Below are positions 33,820-43,696 of a stretch of 64,000 nucleotides of DNA, one piece after another. The stretch's first letter is position 1. Each line of letters opens with the position of its first letter. The DNA is taken from the NCBI GenBank assembly GCA_017460515.1, contig JAFUAY010000012.1:62001-126000 (forward strand). Reading direction: 5' to 3'. Source of the stretch: Prevotella sp. GTDB lineage: Bacteria > Bacteroidota > Bacteroidia > Bacteroidales > Bacteroidaceae. The translations under genes were made by a program, and so were the position numbers. The notes under the pieces are model-generated. The model was given only the letters and a program-made list of their open reading frames with translations. It made no database searches and was not told the DNA's origin.

Positions 33820-35160
33820 TCAATAGCATCCCATTCCCTTTGCGGTAGAGAGCGAGTCGAGATGGAAATCATACTTCATGTTCTTTTCATCAATGAGCAC
33901 GAAGTGCTTCTTGCCTTGAATCTCGTCAGTAGGCCGTTCGAAGATGATATTCTTGAAACGGACTGTATCATTGACAGCGGGCGTGCGAATCAGACAATTC
34001 TCAAACTGGTACTCGAATGCTGCATTCTCTTTGGTTTGCGTACCAAAGAGTTCGTCATCAGCATACCCCGTAATAATACTGTTCTTACAGAGTAACTGAA
34101 CAAGCGGATAATCATATTTTCCATATCCGTTGACAAAGCGGAAGGCAACGCCACGATTGGCTGAGAACGGATAGAATTGGGCTATCGTACAGTTCTGGAT
34201 ATTCATTGCGCCACCGTATATCATCATGCAATCACCCAGTGAATTGGTTAACTGACAATTCAACATGCCTACGTAAGAATGGAACAATTCCATACCGATT
34301 CCCTTGCAATTATGAATCACGCAGCGTTCCATATACAGGCGCTGATGGTCGGCTGATACCAGCGAAGAGTCACAGCGAATGCCGTACATACCATTGCGCA
34401 ACTCGGTGGCATGCATGATGTTTCCTTCAGAACTGCCATAGAACCGGATGCCTTCCCATTGACCGCTCACCCGATCGTAGGGAAGATAGGAAAACATGTG
34501 ATCTAAGCGGTCACCTCGCATCAGTACACTATCAGTCACAAGTGTTCCCTTCACCTGAACACCTGCCTTATCATGAAAATAGAGGTCGACATTCTTCAGA
34601 ATGAGGGTCGAACCTTCATTCACCGTAATACCACCATAGACAACAATGGGACTTGAGGAAGTGATGAGGGTATCACTACTGATGACAAGATCACGAATGG
34701 CTACAGCATCCCACGTGTATGCCTTCAGGTTCATCTTTTGTTCTACGCCACTCTCTAACTGAAACACAATATCGTCTGACAAAAGTTGGGCCGCATCCTT
34801 CTTGTTTGGCGAGGCGGTGAGCTCAACAAATACGCGGATACTATCACCTTTTCTCACTTCCAAATCAGTAATCGTAGAACCCAGGGAGTTGTCCAAATAG
34901 TCACCGTCGACATTCACTCGGAACCCTGTCTGATTACCTTGTCTCAGCGATACCTTTGAAATTCGGATACCATCAGAAGCGTAATTGTAAGCCCAGAAAG
35001 AATAGGTTGATGAGCCCACGTTGGAGAACACGGTATCCAACCTGACCGTATCGACCGAAAACGTCAGTTTGGCATCACGACTGGTGGTGAAACTGTCATC
35101 ATCCGAACAGCCAATCAATATGGCGATGAGTGATAAAAAGAAAAAAATCCGTTTTGTCAT
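33820..35160 (-). CDS. Lipoprotein with predicted right-handed parallel beta-helix
   Basis: The start at 35160 (MTKRIFFFLSL) gives 446 residues with a lipobox (ILIGCSDDD). The N-terminal 150 residues look like a beta-sandwich (LTFSVDTVRLDTVFSNVGSSTYSFW). The rest has repeating short beta-strands with conserved hydrophobic and asparagine positions, such as LILKNVDLYFH, HATELRNGMYGIRCDS, MERCVIHNCKGIGMEL and IQNCTIAQFYPFS, as in right-handed beta-helix proteins. I recall proteins of this architecture across Bacteroidales. The fold suggests carbohydrate binding or adhesion, but no catalytic residues can be named. Surface exposure is likely. Confidence 0.75.
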   Translation of the reverse strand: MTKRIFFFLSLIAILIGCSDDDSFTTSRDAKLTFSVDTVRLDTVFSNVGSSTYSFWAYNYASDGIRISKVSLRQGNQTGFRVNVDGDYLDNSLGSTITDLEVRKGDSIRVFVELTASPNKKDAAQLLSDDIVFQLESGVEQKMNLKAYTWDAVAIRDLVISSDTLITSSSPIVVYGGITVNEGSTLILKNVDLYFHDKAGVQVKGTLVTDSVLMRGDRLDHMFSYLPYDRVSGQWEGIRFYGSSEGNIMHATELRNGMYGIRCDSSLVSADHQRLYMERCVIHNCKGIGMELFHSYVGMLNCQLTNSLGDCMMIYGGAMNIQNCTIAQFYPFSANRGVAFRFVNGYGKYDYPLVQLLCKNSIITGYADDELFGTQTKENAAFEYQFENCLIRTPAVNDTVRFKNIIFERPTDEIQGKKHFVLIDEKNMKYDFHLDSLSTAKGMGCY

Positions 35161-35195
35161 ATAGAACAAAACGGATTATTACTAAATTTATTGCC

Positions 35196-35753
35196 TTACT
35201 TACCGAAGTAACGCTTCAACAGACCTGCGAAGCCAGCACCGTGACGGGCCTCGTCCTTTGCCATCTCATGAACAGTGTCGTGGATAGCATCAAAACCGGC
35301 AGCCTTAGCGTTCTTGGCAATACGGAACTTATCCTCGCAAGCGCCTGCCTCGGCAGCAGCACGCTTCTCAAGATTGGTCTTGGTGTCCCAAACAACCTCA
35401 CCCAGCAGTTCAGCGAAACGGCTAGCATGATCAGCCTCCTCAAAAGCATAACGCTTAAAAGCTTCGGCAATCTCAGGATAACCTTCACGATCGGCCTGGC
35501 GAGCCATAGCCAGATACTGACCGACCTCACTACACTCACCATTGAAATGAGCACGCAGGTCGTTGATCATCTCCTCGCTGACACCTTCGGGCTTACCGTC
35601 ACCAATCTTATGAACAGTAGCATATGTCATATCAGCATCATCCTTCAGTTCAGAGAACTTTGAGGCAGGAGCCTTGCAGATGGGGCACTTCTCGGGAGCT
35701 GCATCGCCTTCATAGATATATCCACAAACGGCGCAAATAAATTTTTTCTTCAT
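35196..35753 (-). CDS. Reverse rubrerythrin (rubredoxin domain first)
   Basis: The 185-residue protein has an N-terminal rubredoxin-type iron site ([10 protein letters not shown] and CPICKAPAS) and then a ferritin-like di-iron domain. The latter shows the ExxH patterns [14 protein letters not shown] and [13 protein letters not shown] plus [13 protein letters not shown]. The order is the reverse of classical rubrerythrin. Such proteins reduce hydrogen peroxide with NADH-derived electrons and protect anaerobes from oxygen. A full-consensus promoter lies 52 bases upstream. The gene is a single unit. Confidence 0.92.
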   Translation of the reverse strand: MKKKFICAVCGYIYEGDAAPEKCPICKAPASKFSELKDDADMTYATVHKIGDGKPEGVSEEMINDLRAHFNGECSEVGQYLAMARQADREGYPEIAEAFKRYAFEEADHASRFAELLGEVVWDTKTNLEKRAAAEAGACEDKFRIAKNAKAAGFDAIHDTVHEMAKDEARHGAGFAGLLKRYFGK

Positions 35754-35804
35754 AATTAGTACTTGTTTTAAAAATAATGATTAGTGAATACTAGATAGTT
35801 TTTG

Positions 35805-35836
35805 CAAATATACGGATAAAAAAATGAATCAGCAAA
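35805..35836 (-). promoter_or_regulatory. Full-consensus promoter of the rubrerythrin gene
   Basis: On the - strand, TTTG (35833-35836), exactly 20 bases, then TATATTTG (35805-35812) followed by C. It lies about 52 bases before the start codon and just beyond the end of gluQ. Confidence 0.85.
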
Positions 35837-35861
35837 TATTTTCAATAATTAGTTCCGCTAT

Positions 35862-36770
35862 TTATACAAAGTCTACAATGATATCATTAACAGGAACTTT
35901 CTCCCAAGTGAACCGAGCTGTCAACTCCTGTGGAGAGACTGGCAAGGGTTCTGACTGTAAACCTGCCCAACAAGCCAGTAGACCGATTATCTCGTGTGCC
36001 TCATAACGCTGACGCAGAGAACCCATATCAAGACTCTTATCACGTTTGGACAGTCGCTGACCGACAGTGTTGCAAAGCAAAGGAAGATGAATGAACTGTG
36101 GTGGCTCAAAGCCCAGTAATTCCGCTATATACATTTGCTGGGGAGAAGACAATAACAAGTCGCGTCCCCTCACCACTTCATTGACTCCCATGAGTCCATC
36201 ATCGACAACAACTGCCAATTGGTATGCCCAAGCACCATCCTTACGTCGGATGATGAAGTCGCCCACCTGCTGTGCCAACCGTACGGAATGCGTGCCATAA
36301 TGTCCGTCAGTGAATGTGACCTCACTATCTGGAACCATCAATCGGGTGGCTGCTGCCTTACCCGGCTGAGGAGGAAGATGCCGGCAAGTGCCTTTGTAGA
36401 CCACACGTCCGTCGCTCTCATGCGGTGCCTGTGTTGAGAGAATATCATTTCGCGTACAATAGCAAGGATACGTTAGTCCGCGTTCACCGAGTAGCCGGAA
36501 GTAATGTTCATAGATGTCAGAACGCTCACTTTGGAAGACAACCTCGTCATCCCACGTCAGCCCTAACCACTGTAGGTCATCCATCAGCCATTTGGCATGT
36601 TCCTTACGTGATCGCTCCGGGTCGATATCCTCTATACGTAGGAGCCATCGTCCTCCCTTGCTCTTGACAGAAAGATACGAAAGCAGTGCGCTGAACACAT
36701 TACCCAGATGCATTCGGCCCGTCGGTGAGGGGGCAAATCGTCCGGTTGAACATAGCGCACTGCTTACCAT
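35862..36770 (-). CDS. gluQ: Glutamyl-Q tRNA(Asp) synthetase / GluRS-like protein
   Basis: The 302-residue protein is the catalytic half of a glutamyl-tRNA synthetase without anticodon-binding domain. The class I HIGH-type motif is RFAPSPTGRMHLGN, and the KMSKS-type motif is RLSKRDKS near residue 245. The segments LRIEDIDPERS and DDGLMGVNEVVRGRDLL are family hallmarks. A CYC pair and CRH near residues 107-133 fit the zinc site. GluQRS attaches glutamate to queuosine at position 34 of tRNA-Asp. The end is near the rubrerythrin promoter. Confidence 0.92.
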   Translation of the reverse strand: MVSSALCSTGRFAPSPTGRMHLGNVFSALLSYLSVKSKGGRWLLRIEDIDPERSRKEHAKWLMDDLQWLGLTWDDEVVFQSERSDIYEHYFRLLGERGLTYPCYCTRNDILSTQAPHESDGRVVYKGTCRHLPPQPGKAAATRLMVPDSEVTFTDGHYGTHSVRLAQQVGDFIIRRKDGAWAYQLAVVVDDGLMGVNEVVRGRDLLLSSPQQMYIAELLGFEPPQFIHLPLLCNTVGQRLSKRDKSLDMGSLRQRYEAHEIIGLLACWAGLQSEPLPVSPQELTARFTWEKVPVNDIIVDFV

Positions 36771-36797
36771 AGATGTATTGTTACGAAGAGATGACTC

Positions 36798-38999
36798 TTA
36801 AACGAAAGCAATCGTTAAGCCTGCCATCACAATGCTAACCATTGACATCAGTTTAATCAGGATGTTCAGCGACGGACCGCTGGTATCTTTAAACGGATCA
36901 CCCACCGTATCGCCAACGATTGTTGCTTTATGACATGCAGAACCTTTACCGCCAAAATTGCCTTCCTCTACCATCTTCTTAGCATTATCCCAGGCACCTC
37001 CTGCGTTGGCCATAAAGACTGCAAGGGTGAAACCTGCAGTAAGACCTCCAACGAGCAGACCCATCACACCTGCTACACCCAGCACGACACCCACCACAAT
37101 GGGAATGGCAATTGCCAGCAGTGAGGGGAAAATCATTTCCTTCTGAGCCGAACGGGTAGAGATTTCTACACAGCGTCCATAATCGGGAGTGGCCTCACCT
37201 GCAAGAATACCCTTAATCTCACGGAACTGACGGCGCACTTCTTCAACCATCGACTGTGCTGCACGACCTACTGCTCCCATCGTCAGACCACAGAACAGGA
37301 AGGCTGCCATACCACCGATAAAGGCTCCAACAAGTACCTTCGGGTTCATGAGGTTCACCTGGAAGAAGTCCATGAACTGAGCCATATCGGCCGTCTCAGG
37401 ATTAAAAACATTGCCTGCAGCATCAACGAACTCACGTCCGTTTTCAACGGCACGAGCCATCGCAATCTTGATTTCTTCCACATAGGAAGCCAAAAGTGCT
37501 AATGCTGTCAGCGCTGCCGAACCGATAGCAAAGCCTTTACCCGTAGCGGCAGTCGTATTTCCGAGTGCATCAAGAGCATCGGTACGCTGGCGAACCTGTG
37601 GCTCCAGTTCACTCATCTCAGCATTACCACCAGCATTATCGGCAATAGGACCATAAGCATCTGTAGCCAATGTGATGCCAAGTGTTGAAAGCATACCAAC
37701 GGCAGCAATACCGATACCATAGAGTCCGCGAGACATACTGGCAGACGACATAGAGAGATCAAAACCATTGGCACAAAGGAACGACAGCATAATGGCTACC
37801 GAGATAGTAACAACAGGAATCATCGTGGAGATCATACCCGTTCCGATACCTTTGATAATTACCGTAGCGGCACCTGTCTGCGATGATTCAGCTATCTGCT
37901 GAGTAGGACGATAAGAATGAGATGTGTAATACTCTGTACCTTGTCCGATAATCACACCTGCCACCAAGCCAGTAATAACTGAGAACGAAACACCTACCCA
38001 GTTTTCAATCTGGAAGAGGTATAATATAATAAAGGTGGCAATGGCAATGAGAACAGCACTCACATTGGTACCCAAAGAGAGTGACTTAAGAAGTTCCTTC
38101 ATACCGGCTCCCTCCTTGGTCTGAACCAGGAAGATGCCTATCAGCGAGAGGAAGATGCCTACTGAAGCAATAATCATCGGGGCAATGACTGCCTTCAACT
38201 GCATCTCTCCATCCAGCGCGAAGGCAGTGGCACCCAGGGCTGCCGTAGATAAGATACTGCCGCAATAACTCTCATAAAGGTCGGCACCCATACCTGCTAC
38301 GTCTCCCACATTATCACCCACGTTATCGGCAATCGTAGCAGGATTGCGCGGGTCATCCTCTGGGATATCTTGCTCTACCTTACCCACCAGGTCAGCACCC
38401 ACATCGGCTGCCTTCGTATAGATACCTCCACCGACACGGGCAAAAAGAGCCTGTGTGGATGCACCCATTCCGAAGGTCAACATCGTAGTGGTAATAGTAA
38501 TGAGGGCAACGCCAGTACCAGGATAGAAATAGCTGAGCACAAGGAACCAGATGGCAATATCAAGCAGCCCCAGTCCTACAACAACCAGTCCCATCACGGC
38601 ACCAGAGCGGAAAGCTACGCGAAGACCTTGATTGAGTCCCTTACGAGCTGCATTGGCAGTACGTCCACTGGCATAAGTAGCTGTTTTCATACCAAAGAAT
38701 CCGGCAAGTCCAGAGAAGAAACCGCCTGTCAGGAATGCAAACGGCACCCAAGGGTTCTGAACCTTCAATACGTATGCCATAAACGCAAAGATTACAGCAA
38801 GAACCACAAACACAAGAGTTACCACACGGTACTGCTGCTTCAAATAAGCCATAGCGCCGTGACGCACATAGCCAGCAATTTCACGCATACGCGCTGTACC
38901 TTCATCTTCCTTCATCATCTGACGGAAGAAATACCAAGCCATGCTCAGTGCCACCAATGAAGCCAGAGGCACCAACCAGAAAGTCTGAGGAATCATCAT
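36798..38999 (-). CDS. hppA: Membrane-bound K+-dependent pyrophosphatase (ion pump)
   Basis: The 733-residue protein, with about 16 membrane helices, hydrolyses pyrophosphate to pump H+ or Na+ out of the cell. Key motifs are GGGIYTKAADVGADLVGKVE, the pyrophosphate and Mg2+ site EDDPRNPATIADNVGDNVGD, and the C-terminal region GDTVGDPFKDTSGPSLNIL. The segment GNTTAATGKGFAIGS has alanine where K+-independent enzymes have lysine, so a K+-dependent enzyme, often Na+-pumping, is expected. The ion transported cannot be settled by eye. It stands 27 bases from gluQ on the same strand. Confidence 0.95.
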   Translation of the reverse strand: MMIPQTFWLVPLASLVALSMAWYFFRQMMKEDEGTARMREIAGYVRHGAMAYLKQQYRVVTLVFVVLAVIFAFMAYVLKVQNPWVPFAFLTGGFFSGLAGFFGMKTATYASGRTANAARKGLNQGLRVAFRSGAVMGLVVVGLGLLDIAIWFLVLSYFYPGTGVALITITTTMLTFGMGASTQALFARVGGGIYTKAADVGADLVGKVEQDIPEDDPRNPATIADNVGDNVGDVAGMGADLYESYCGSILSTAALGATAFALDGEMQLKAVIAPMIIASVGIFLSLIGIFLVQTKEGAGMKELLKSLSLGTNVSAVLIAIATFIILYLFQIENWVGVSFSVITGLVAGVIIGQGTEYYTSHSYRPTQQIAESSQTGAATVIIKGIGTGMISTMIPVVTISVAIMLSFLCANGFDLSMSSASMSRGLYGIGIAAVGMLSTLGITLATDAYGPIADNAGGNAEMSELEPQVRQRTDALDALGNTTAATGKGFAIGSAALTALALLASYVEEIKIAMARAVENGREFVDAAGNVFNPETADMAQFMDFFQVNLMNPKVLVGAFIGGMAAFLFCGLTMGAVGRAAQSMVEEVRRQFREIKGILAGEATPDYGRCVEISTRSAQKEMIFPSLLAIAIPIVVGVVLGVAGVMGLLVGGLTAGFTLAVFMANAGGAWDNAKKMVEEGNFGGKGSACHKATIVGDTVGDPFKDTSGPSLNILIKLMSMVSIVMAGLTIAFV

Positions 39000-39071
39000 A
39001 TTTACAATTTTTATTTAGTTAAGAGGTTATTGATGTTACTAATATATACTTTTTTTCGATACCCAATGCAG

Positions 39072-40052
39072 TTACTCGTTCATTGCCCCACACTTCGGAC
39101 AACGTCCCTTTTTGTGAAGTTGGAATCCGCAACTACCACAGAGATAGTTGATGCGTGTTCTACGGAAATAGGAGCGGAACGACACATACACATACGCAAC
39201 ATAAAGCGGATAGCCAATATAATAAAGCGTAGAAAGGCTAAATACCACATAGTTGACAGCACATATACTTGCAAGTCCCAGGCAATAGAAAACGACATCG
39301 CCCGAAGAGAGATGACGCCTGATATCATCGAGTGACGCGATACCCACGAGCACCAGTGTCCAAACAGAAATCAGGAAAATGCTGATATGGAACGGAACGA
39401 CGAACGGGTTAAGCGTTGGGTGATAATAGTAATGACGCCATGACTCAGGCGCAAACATCTGAATACTACTGTAAAGAACTGCTGATGAAGCCACCATCAG
39501 ACAGAGAAGCGTGGGATAGAAAGAGTCAATATCGTTGAAGTGAACTATCTTGGCCCCTAATCGCAAGAGTTTTCGCAACAGGTAAACGGCAATCATCAGA
39601 ATGACAATCGTCATAAAGATGAGCAGATGGGAGTTGGAGAAAAAGTCAATGAATTCAGATATTGGCTCATCGGGCGAAACGCCTGGCAACATTTGGTTCT
39701 CATGAATCCATCCTAACGTGTGCTCATCACGTGCCACACGCACCCATACACTATCAATTGTATCAGTAGGCATCACAGTAATGTCGGCTACTACAAGGCG
39801 CTCACCATGATGAACGGAAAAGGTATCGACAGCGAGGCCATTGACATATTCCGTAGGATGCTGGCTGATGAGCTGGAGAGAGTCGGAACGAACTATGAAA
39901 TTGAAGTTCTGGGTGTAATGATGGGTTGTATAGAAAGAGATAGAATCCAACTGTCGTTGTGTCAAATCCCATGCATCAGAGGTGTAGGGCCCCTGATAGT
40001 AACATGACGACAGCATGATGATAGCAAATAAGTAACTAATGACTTTCAGCAT
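39072..40052 (-). CDS. Membrane protein with C-terminal zinc ribbon, unknown function
   Basis: The 326-residue protein has an N-terminal lipoprotein-like signal (IIMLSSCYYQ). An extracytoplasmic domain of about 120 residues follows (SH3-like in feel: VWVRVARDEHTLGWIHENQML). Then come about five hydrophobic segments (LLIFMTIVILMIAVYLL, PTLLCLMVASSAVLY, ISIFLISVWTLVLVGIA, GDVVFYCLGLASICAVNYV). The C-terminal tail holds a zinc ribbon (CGSC then CPKCG). I do not recognise a named family. Its start overlaps the end of the U32 peptidase gene by 17 bases, so the two are co-expressed. Confidence 0.7.
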   Translation of the reverse strand: MLKVISYLFAIIMLSSCYYQGPYTSDAWDLTQRQLDSISFYTTHHYTQNFNFIVRSDSLQLISQHPTEYVNGLAVDTFSVHHGERLVVADITVMPTDTIDSVWVRVARDEHTLGWIHENQMLPGVSPDEPISEFIDFFSNSHLLIFMTIVILMIAVYLLRKLLRLGAKIVHFNDIDSFYPTLLCLMVASSAVLYSSIQMFAPESWRHYYYHPTLNPFVVPFHISIFLISVWTLVLVGIASLDDIRRHLSSGDVVFYCLGLASICAVNYVVFSLSTLYYIGYPLYVAYVYVSFRSYFRRTRINYLCGSCGFQLHKKGRCPKCGAMNE

Positions 40053-41961
40053 AAATATTCATCTGACAATGACGACAATCAAACTCCACAGGAAAACAGC
40101 GACCATCAGCCAAACGTAACTGAAGCGGTTCGCACCATTGCGGCTTGCGCCCTCCATTCTTCACACAGAATCCTAACGAATAGCGGAGACAATGTCGACA
40201 CTGCATGATAAGCGCACAAGTGTTCGACGATTTTTGTTTGGCTATCCGGGGAGATGTATGAAGTTCAAACGCAGCTTCGGCATTTTTGAGCCCCTGCTGT
40301 TCATAGAATGCACGAGCCCGACTATTCGCTATATTATAAAAATAGGTACGCGCGTAAGAAGTAGGTGAAGAGTGGCGACTTGAAAGAGAAGAGACAAGAG
40401 AAAGATTCTTTTGTACATCACTTGGTTGAACGGATTGCGATGCCACACCTGATGCAATTCGCTGCTGAGCTGTTTCCGAAAATTTGGCGATGGCCAAACG
40501 ACGTAGTTCTGCCAATTGACTACTGGGGATGAAGTAGTCAAAATCATCGGGCAGCAATACCTCAGAACACTCATAAGGAGTACCACCAAGCTTAGAAAGC
40601 TGACGAATGATATTGTCACGCTGTGGCTTCTCTGCACGTTGATGCTCTAACGACATTGACACCTCTACATCTTCAACCATAAGAGAGAATCCGTTAGCAG
40701 TAGTCTTTAACATCATTCGAACAGGAATCTTTCGCTCAGCACTGGGGTGCGATAATAATAACTCAAAAGCCTGGTCATTATTACGATATAAACGAATACC
40801 CGGACGAAGAGAGGAAAGAGGACTCTTTTGTTCAGGAGTGTTTTTTTGAGGGGGCAAGAAGAGGCGGTTGCCCACTACCCTATTTACTCGAAAGCCTACA
40901 AGTTCCTGCTGTTCGTTGATAAAACAAAGACCATCGCCATTAACAAATGAAGCTGTTCCGGCAACGGTAAAAGACAGACGATCACGTATCTCCTTGACTG
41001 TTCCTACGAACTCCCCAATGGCTTTGGGCGTATCGAACGAGGCGATATCGGGCTGACGCCCCCCTGCAAAATAGGTGGTATAACCACGATTGAACGTTTT
41101 GCGTAGATCTGGCTTAAAAGTGTAGCGACAGATTCCACGCGAAGCACGCTGATAGCGGTCAGGATAACGCGTCACCAACTGGTTCAGCAATGTACTGTAA
41201 GCTGCTGTCACATTCTTTGCATAACTGAGACCCTTCAGGCGACCCTCAATTTTGAACGATGTAACACCTGCATCGGCAAGTTCCTCCAACTGATTACTCA
41301 AATTGAGATCCTTCAGTGATAACAGATAGCGCTGTTGCTCCACCATCTTACCATCAGCATCCAGCAGGTCGAACTTCATGCGACAAAACTGGGCACACTC
41401 ACCTCTGTTCGCACTTCTTCCGAAACAATGCTGGGAAGCATAACAGAGCCCTGAATAGCTAACGCAGAGCGCACCATGAACGAATGCTTCAAGTTCTACA
41501 TCGGGAACAGCCTCATGTATACTGCGAATCTCCTTAATACTCGTCTCACGCGCCAGTACTACACGTTGGAATCCTTGTTGTTTGAGCCACGCCACCTTCT
41601 CGGCATCCCGGTTATCTGTCTGAGTAGACGCATGCAGGACAAGCGATGATGGACAGACTGTCAACAGCGCCATATCTTGCACCAATACAGCATCCACATG
41701 GATATCAGCCAACTGTTGCAGCAATGCAGCCGTATCAGCCAGTTCATCCTCGTAAATAATGGTGTTGACCGTAACGTAGACCTTCACTCCGAACTGATGC
41801 GCATACCGGCACAACTGGGCAATATCCTCAACGCTATTGCCTGCTGATGCCCTTGCGCCAAAACGCTGGGCACCGATATAAACAGCATCAGCACCATGAT
41901 CAATGGCAGCTATGCCGCATTCCAGATTCTTGGCAGGAGCCAGTAACTCAAGAGCTCGCAT
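40036..41961 (-). CDS. U32-family peptidase-like protein (RlhA/TrhP group)
   Basis: The 641-residue protein begins with the U32 signature ELLAPAKNLECGIAAIDHGADAVYIG. It continues with VYVTVNTIIYEDEL, LEAFVHGALCVSYSGLCY, and a cysteine set (GLCYASQHCFGRSANRGECAQFCRM) that binds an iron-sulfur centre in RlhA/TrhP. These proteins hydroxylate rRNA or tRNA uridine/cytidine with prephenate and are not shown to be proteases in most cases. A C-terminal extension follows the domain. It ends with a zinc-type cysteine set (CALIMQCRHCLRYSLGFC and CRHC). It precedes the zinc-ribbon membrane protein gene with a 17-base overlap. Confidence 0.88.
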   Translation of the reverse strand: MRALELLAPAKNLECGIAAIDHGADAVYIGAQRFGARASAGNSVEDIAQLCRYAHQFGVKVYVTVNTIIYEDELADTAALLQQLADIHVDAVLVQDMALLTVCPSSLVLHASTQTDNRDAEKVAWLKQQGFQRVVLARETSIKEIRSIHEAVPDVELEAFVHGALCVSYSGLCYASQHCFGRSANRGECAQFCRMKFDLLDADGKMVEQQRYLLSLKDLNLSNQLEELADAGVTSFKIEGRLKGLSYAKNVTAAYSTLLNQLVTRYPDRYQRASRGICRYTFKPDLRKTFNRGYTTYFAGGRQPDIASFDTPKAIGEFVGTVKEIRDRLSFTVAGTASFVNGDGLCFINEQQELVGFRVNRVVGNRLFLPPQKNTPEQKSPLSSLRPGIRLYRNNDQAFELLLSHPSAERKIPVRMMLKTTANGFSLMVEDVEVSMSLEHQRAEKPQRDNIIRQLSKLGGTPYECSEVLLPDDFDYFIPSSQLAELRRLAIAKFSETAQQRIASGVASQSVQPSDVQKNLSLVSSLSSRHSSPTSYARTYFYNIANSRARAFYEQQGLKNAEAAFELHTSPRIAKQKSSNTCALIMQCRHCLRYSLGFCVKNGGRKPQWCEPLQLRLADGRCFPVEFDCRHCQMNIYAESH

Positions 41962-41970
41962 GTAGGATGA

Positions 41971-42888
41971 TCAGCTAATAGAGTTGATATCGAACGGTGT
42001 CTCCTGGTAAACATAATAGTTCACCCAGTTGTTGTAAAACAGGTTGGCATGAGCACGCCAGGTAACAAATGGTGGCTTCGAGGGGTCATCGTCATGATAA
42101 TAATTGCGAGGGACCTCAACATCGCTGCGTATATCCTTATCTCGACGATACTCATTGTCAAGTGTATTGGGAGCATACTCCAGATGTCCGGTAATGAAAA
42201 ATTCTCTTCCATTGCGGGCCATCACAATACTCACGCCACTATCGTCCGACTCGGCTATCAGCGACAGGGCGGGATTGGCAAGGATATCCTCACGATGCAA
42301 CTCAGTATGACGACTATGAGGCATCATGAATTCATCATCAAACCCGCGGAAAATAGGTAACTGCGCATCAAGCATACGCTGAGGAAAGATGCCGAACATC
42401 TTCTTATCCAACGGATACTTGGGCACACCATAATGGTAATAAAGGCCTGCCTGAGCAGCCCAACAGATATAGAGAGTACTCGTCACATGGGTCTTTGCCC
42501 ATTCAAAGATGGTTGTGATTTCTTCCCAATAGCTTACCTTCTCGAAGTCAAGTTGCTCAACAGGAGCCCCCGTGATAATCATCCCGTCGAACTTCTCGTT
42601 TCGCATGGAATCAAAATCGCGATAGAACATCATCATGTGTTCGATAGGCGTATTCTTGGGGGTATGACTTTTCAGCTTCATGAAGTTGATATCCAACTGA
42701 AGAGGCGTATTCGAGAGCAGACGTATCAGGTCTGTCTCTGTGGTAATCTTCAGCGGCATCAGGTTTAATATAACGATGCGCAACGGACGGATATCCTGTG
42801 AATGCGCACGTGTATCGTCCATGACAAAGATATTCTCACGCTTCAAGATATCAATGGCAGGGAGTCTGTCAGGAAGTCTTAAGGGCAT
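41971..42888 (-). CDS. metA: Homoserine O-acyltransferase, predicted O-acetyl type
   Basis: MetA activates homoserine for methionine synthesis. The 305-residue protein has the glutamine-amidotransferase-like fold with nucleophile Cys142 in ICWAAQAGL and the His-Glu pair in the C-terminal half (HSRHTEL and GHLEYAP). Residue 111 is glutamate (GAPVEQLDFE). In this family, E at 111 goes with acetyl-CoA use and G with succinyl-CoA, so O-acetylhomoserine is the expected product. The family name in databases is often succinyltransferase. It lies ten bases upstream of the U32 gene, in the order metA, U32, zinc-ribbon protein on the - strand. Confidence 0.94.
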   Translation of the reverse strand: MPLRLPDRLPAIDILKRENIFVMDDTRAHSQDIRPLRIVILNLMPLKITTETDLIRLLSNTPLQLDINFMKLKSHTPKNTPIEHMMMFYRDFDSMRNEKFDGMIITGAPVEQLDFEKVSYWEEITTIFEWAKTHVTSTLYICWAAQAGLYYHYGVPKYPLDKKMFGIFPQRMLDAQLPIFRGFDDEFMMPHSRHTELHREDILANPALSLIAESDDSGVSIVMARNGREFFITGHLEYAPNTLDNEYRRDKDIRSDVEVPRNYYHDDDPSKPPFVTWRAHANLFYNNWVNYYVYQETPFDINSIS

Positions 42889-42933
42889 ATTCTATTTTCA
42901 GATTTATCGAAAGTTGTTATATGTTTTGAATGA

Positions 42934-43692
42934 TCACTTTTCGCGAACAGTAGCCAAGATGACTGACACATTATCATAGCCGCCATACTCTTCGGCAGCC
43001 TTGCAGAGGTTCAATGCGTCACTGCCATTATTCAGCAGACGTTCAATCTCGCCATCGGCAATCATATCGGTAAGTCCGTCGCTACAAAGCATGAGTGTAT
43101 CTCCCACAGCAATATCATCATTACACTCCACAATATCAATAAAACTGGTAGTACATCCGCCACCGATACAGTTGGTGATAACATTGGAGTAATCTTTTGA
43201 ATCTGTTCCCATGAGATTGTTCAGCGAATGATCGGTAGTCAGCTGAGTGAGCTTTCCATCACGTAAGCGGTAGAGGCGGCTGTCGCCACAGTTCATCCAG
43301 TAGAAGTTGTCTTCATAAAATGCCAAAGCTACCAGTGTAGTACCCATACCCTTACAGTGCTCATCAACGCGCCCCTTCGCCTCCAGGTTGTTGTTCATAC
43401 TCTTCAGCCATTCGTAAATGACCTCATTGAAGTCGGCTATCTTCAAGCCTGCAGGTATATCTCCGTAGAAGAAACGAAGATTATGCAGCACATCGCTACT
43501 GGCCACTTCGCCCGACTGGTGACCTCCCATACCATCGGCAAGAGCCAAGATGAAACGATCAGAGCTGGACAAGTCGTGTTTCATGGCTGTCGAATCATTC
43601 CGAAGCAATAAGCTGTCGATCAACAGCATGTCTTCATTATTTTCTCTTACACAGCCTACACAACTGGCTGCCGTAATATCAAGTATATACAT
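42934..43692 (-). CDS. PP2C-family protein serine/threonine phosphatase
   Basis: The 252-residue soluble phosphatase has all key PP2C motifs. These are VRENNEDMLL (metal Asp), LADGMGGHQSGEVAS, GMGTTLVAL, CGDSRLYRLRDGKL, LCSDGLTDMI and the final GYDNVSVILA (metal Asp). A pair of cysteines near the N-terminus (ASCVGC) is not usual. It is the last gene of the five-gene kinase operon, four bases after the FHA gene, so it most likely removes phosphate from the kinase, its repeats or the AAA+ protein. It acts in the cytoplasm. Confidence 0.94.
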   Translation of the reverse strand: MYILDITAASCVGCVRENNEDMLLIDSLLLRNDSTAMKHDLSSSDRFILALADGMGGHQSGEVASSDVLHNLRFFYGDIPAGLKIADFNEVIYEWLKSMNNNLEAKGRVDEHCKGMGTTLVALAFYEDNFYWMNCGDSRLYRLRDGKLTQLTTDHSLNNLMGTDSKDYSNVITNCIGGGCTTSFIDIVECNDDIAVGDTLMLCSDGLTDMIADGEIERLLNNGSDALNLCKAAEEYGGYDNVSVILATVREK

Positions 43693-43696
43693 AATA

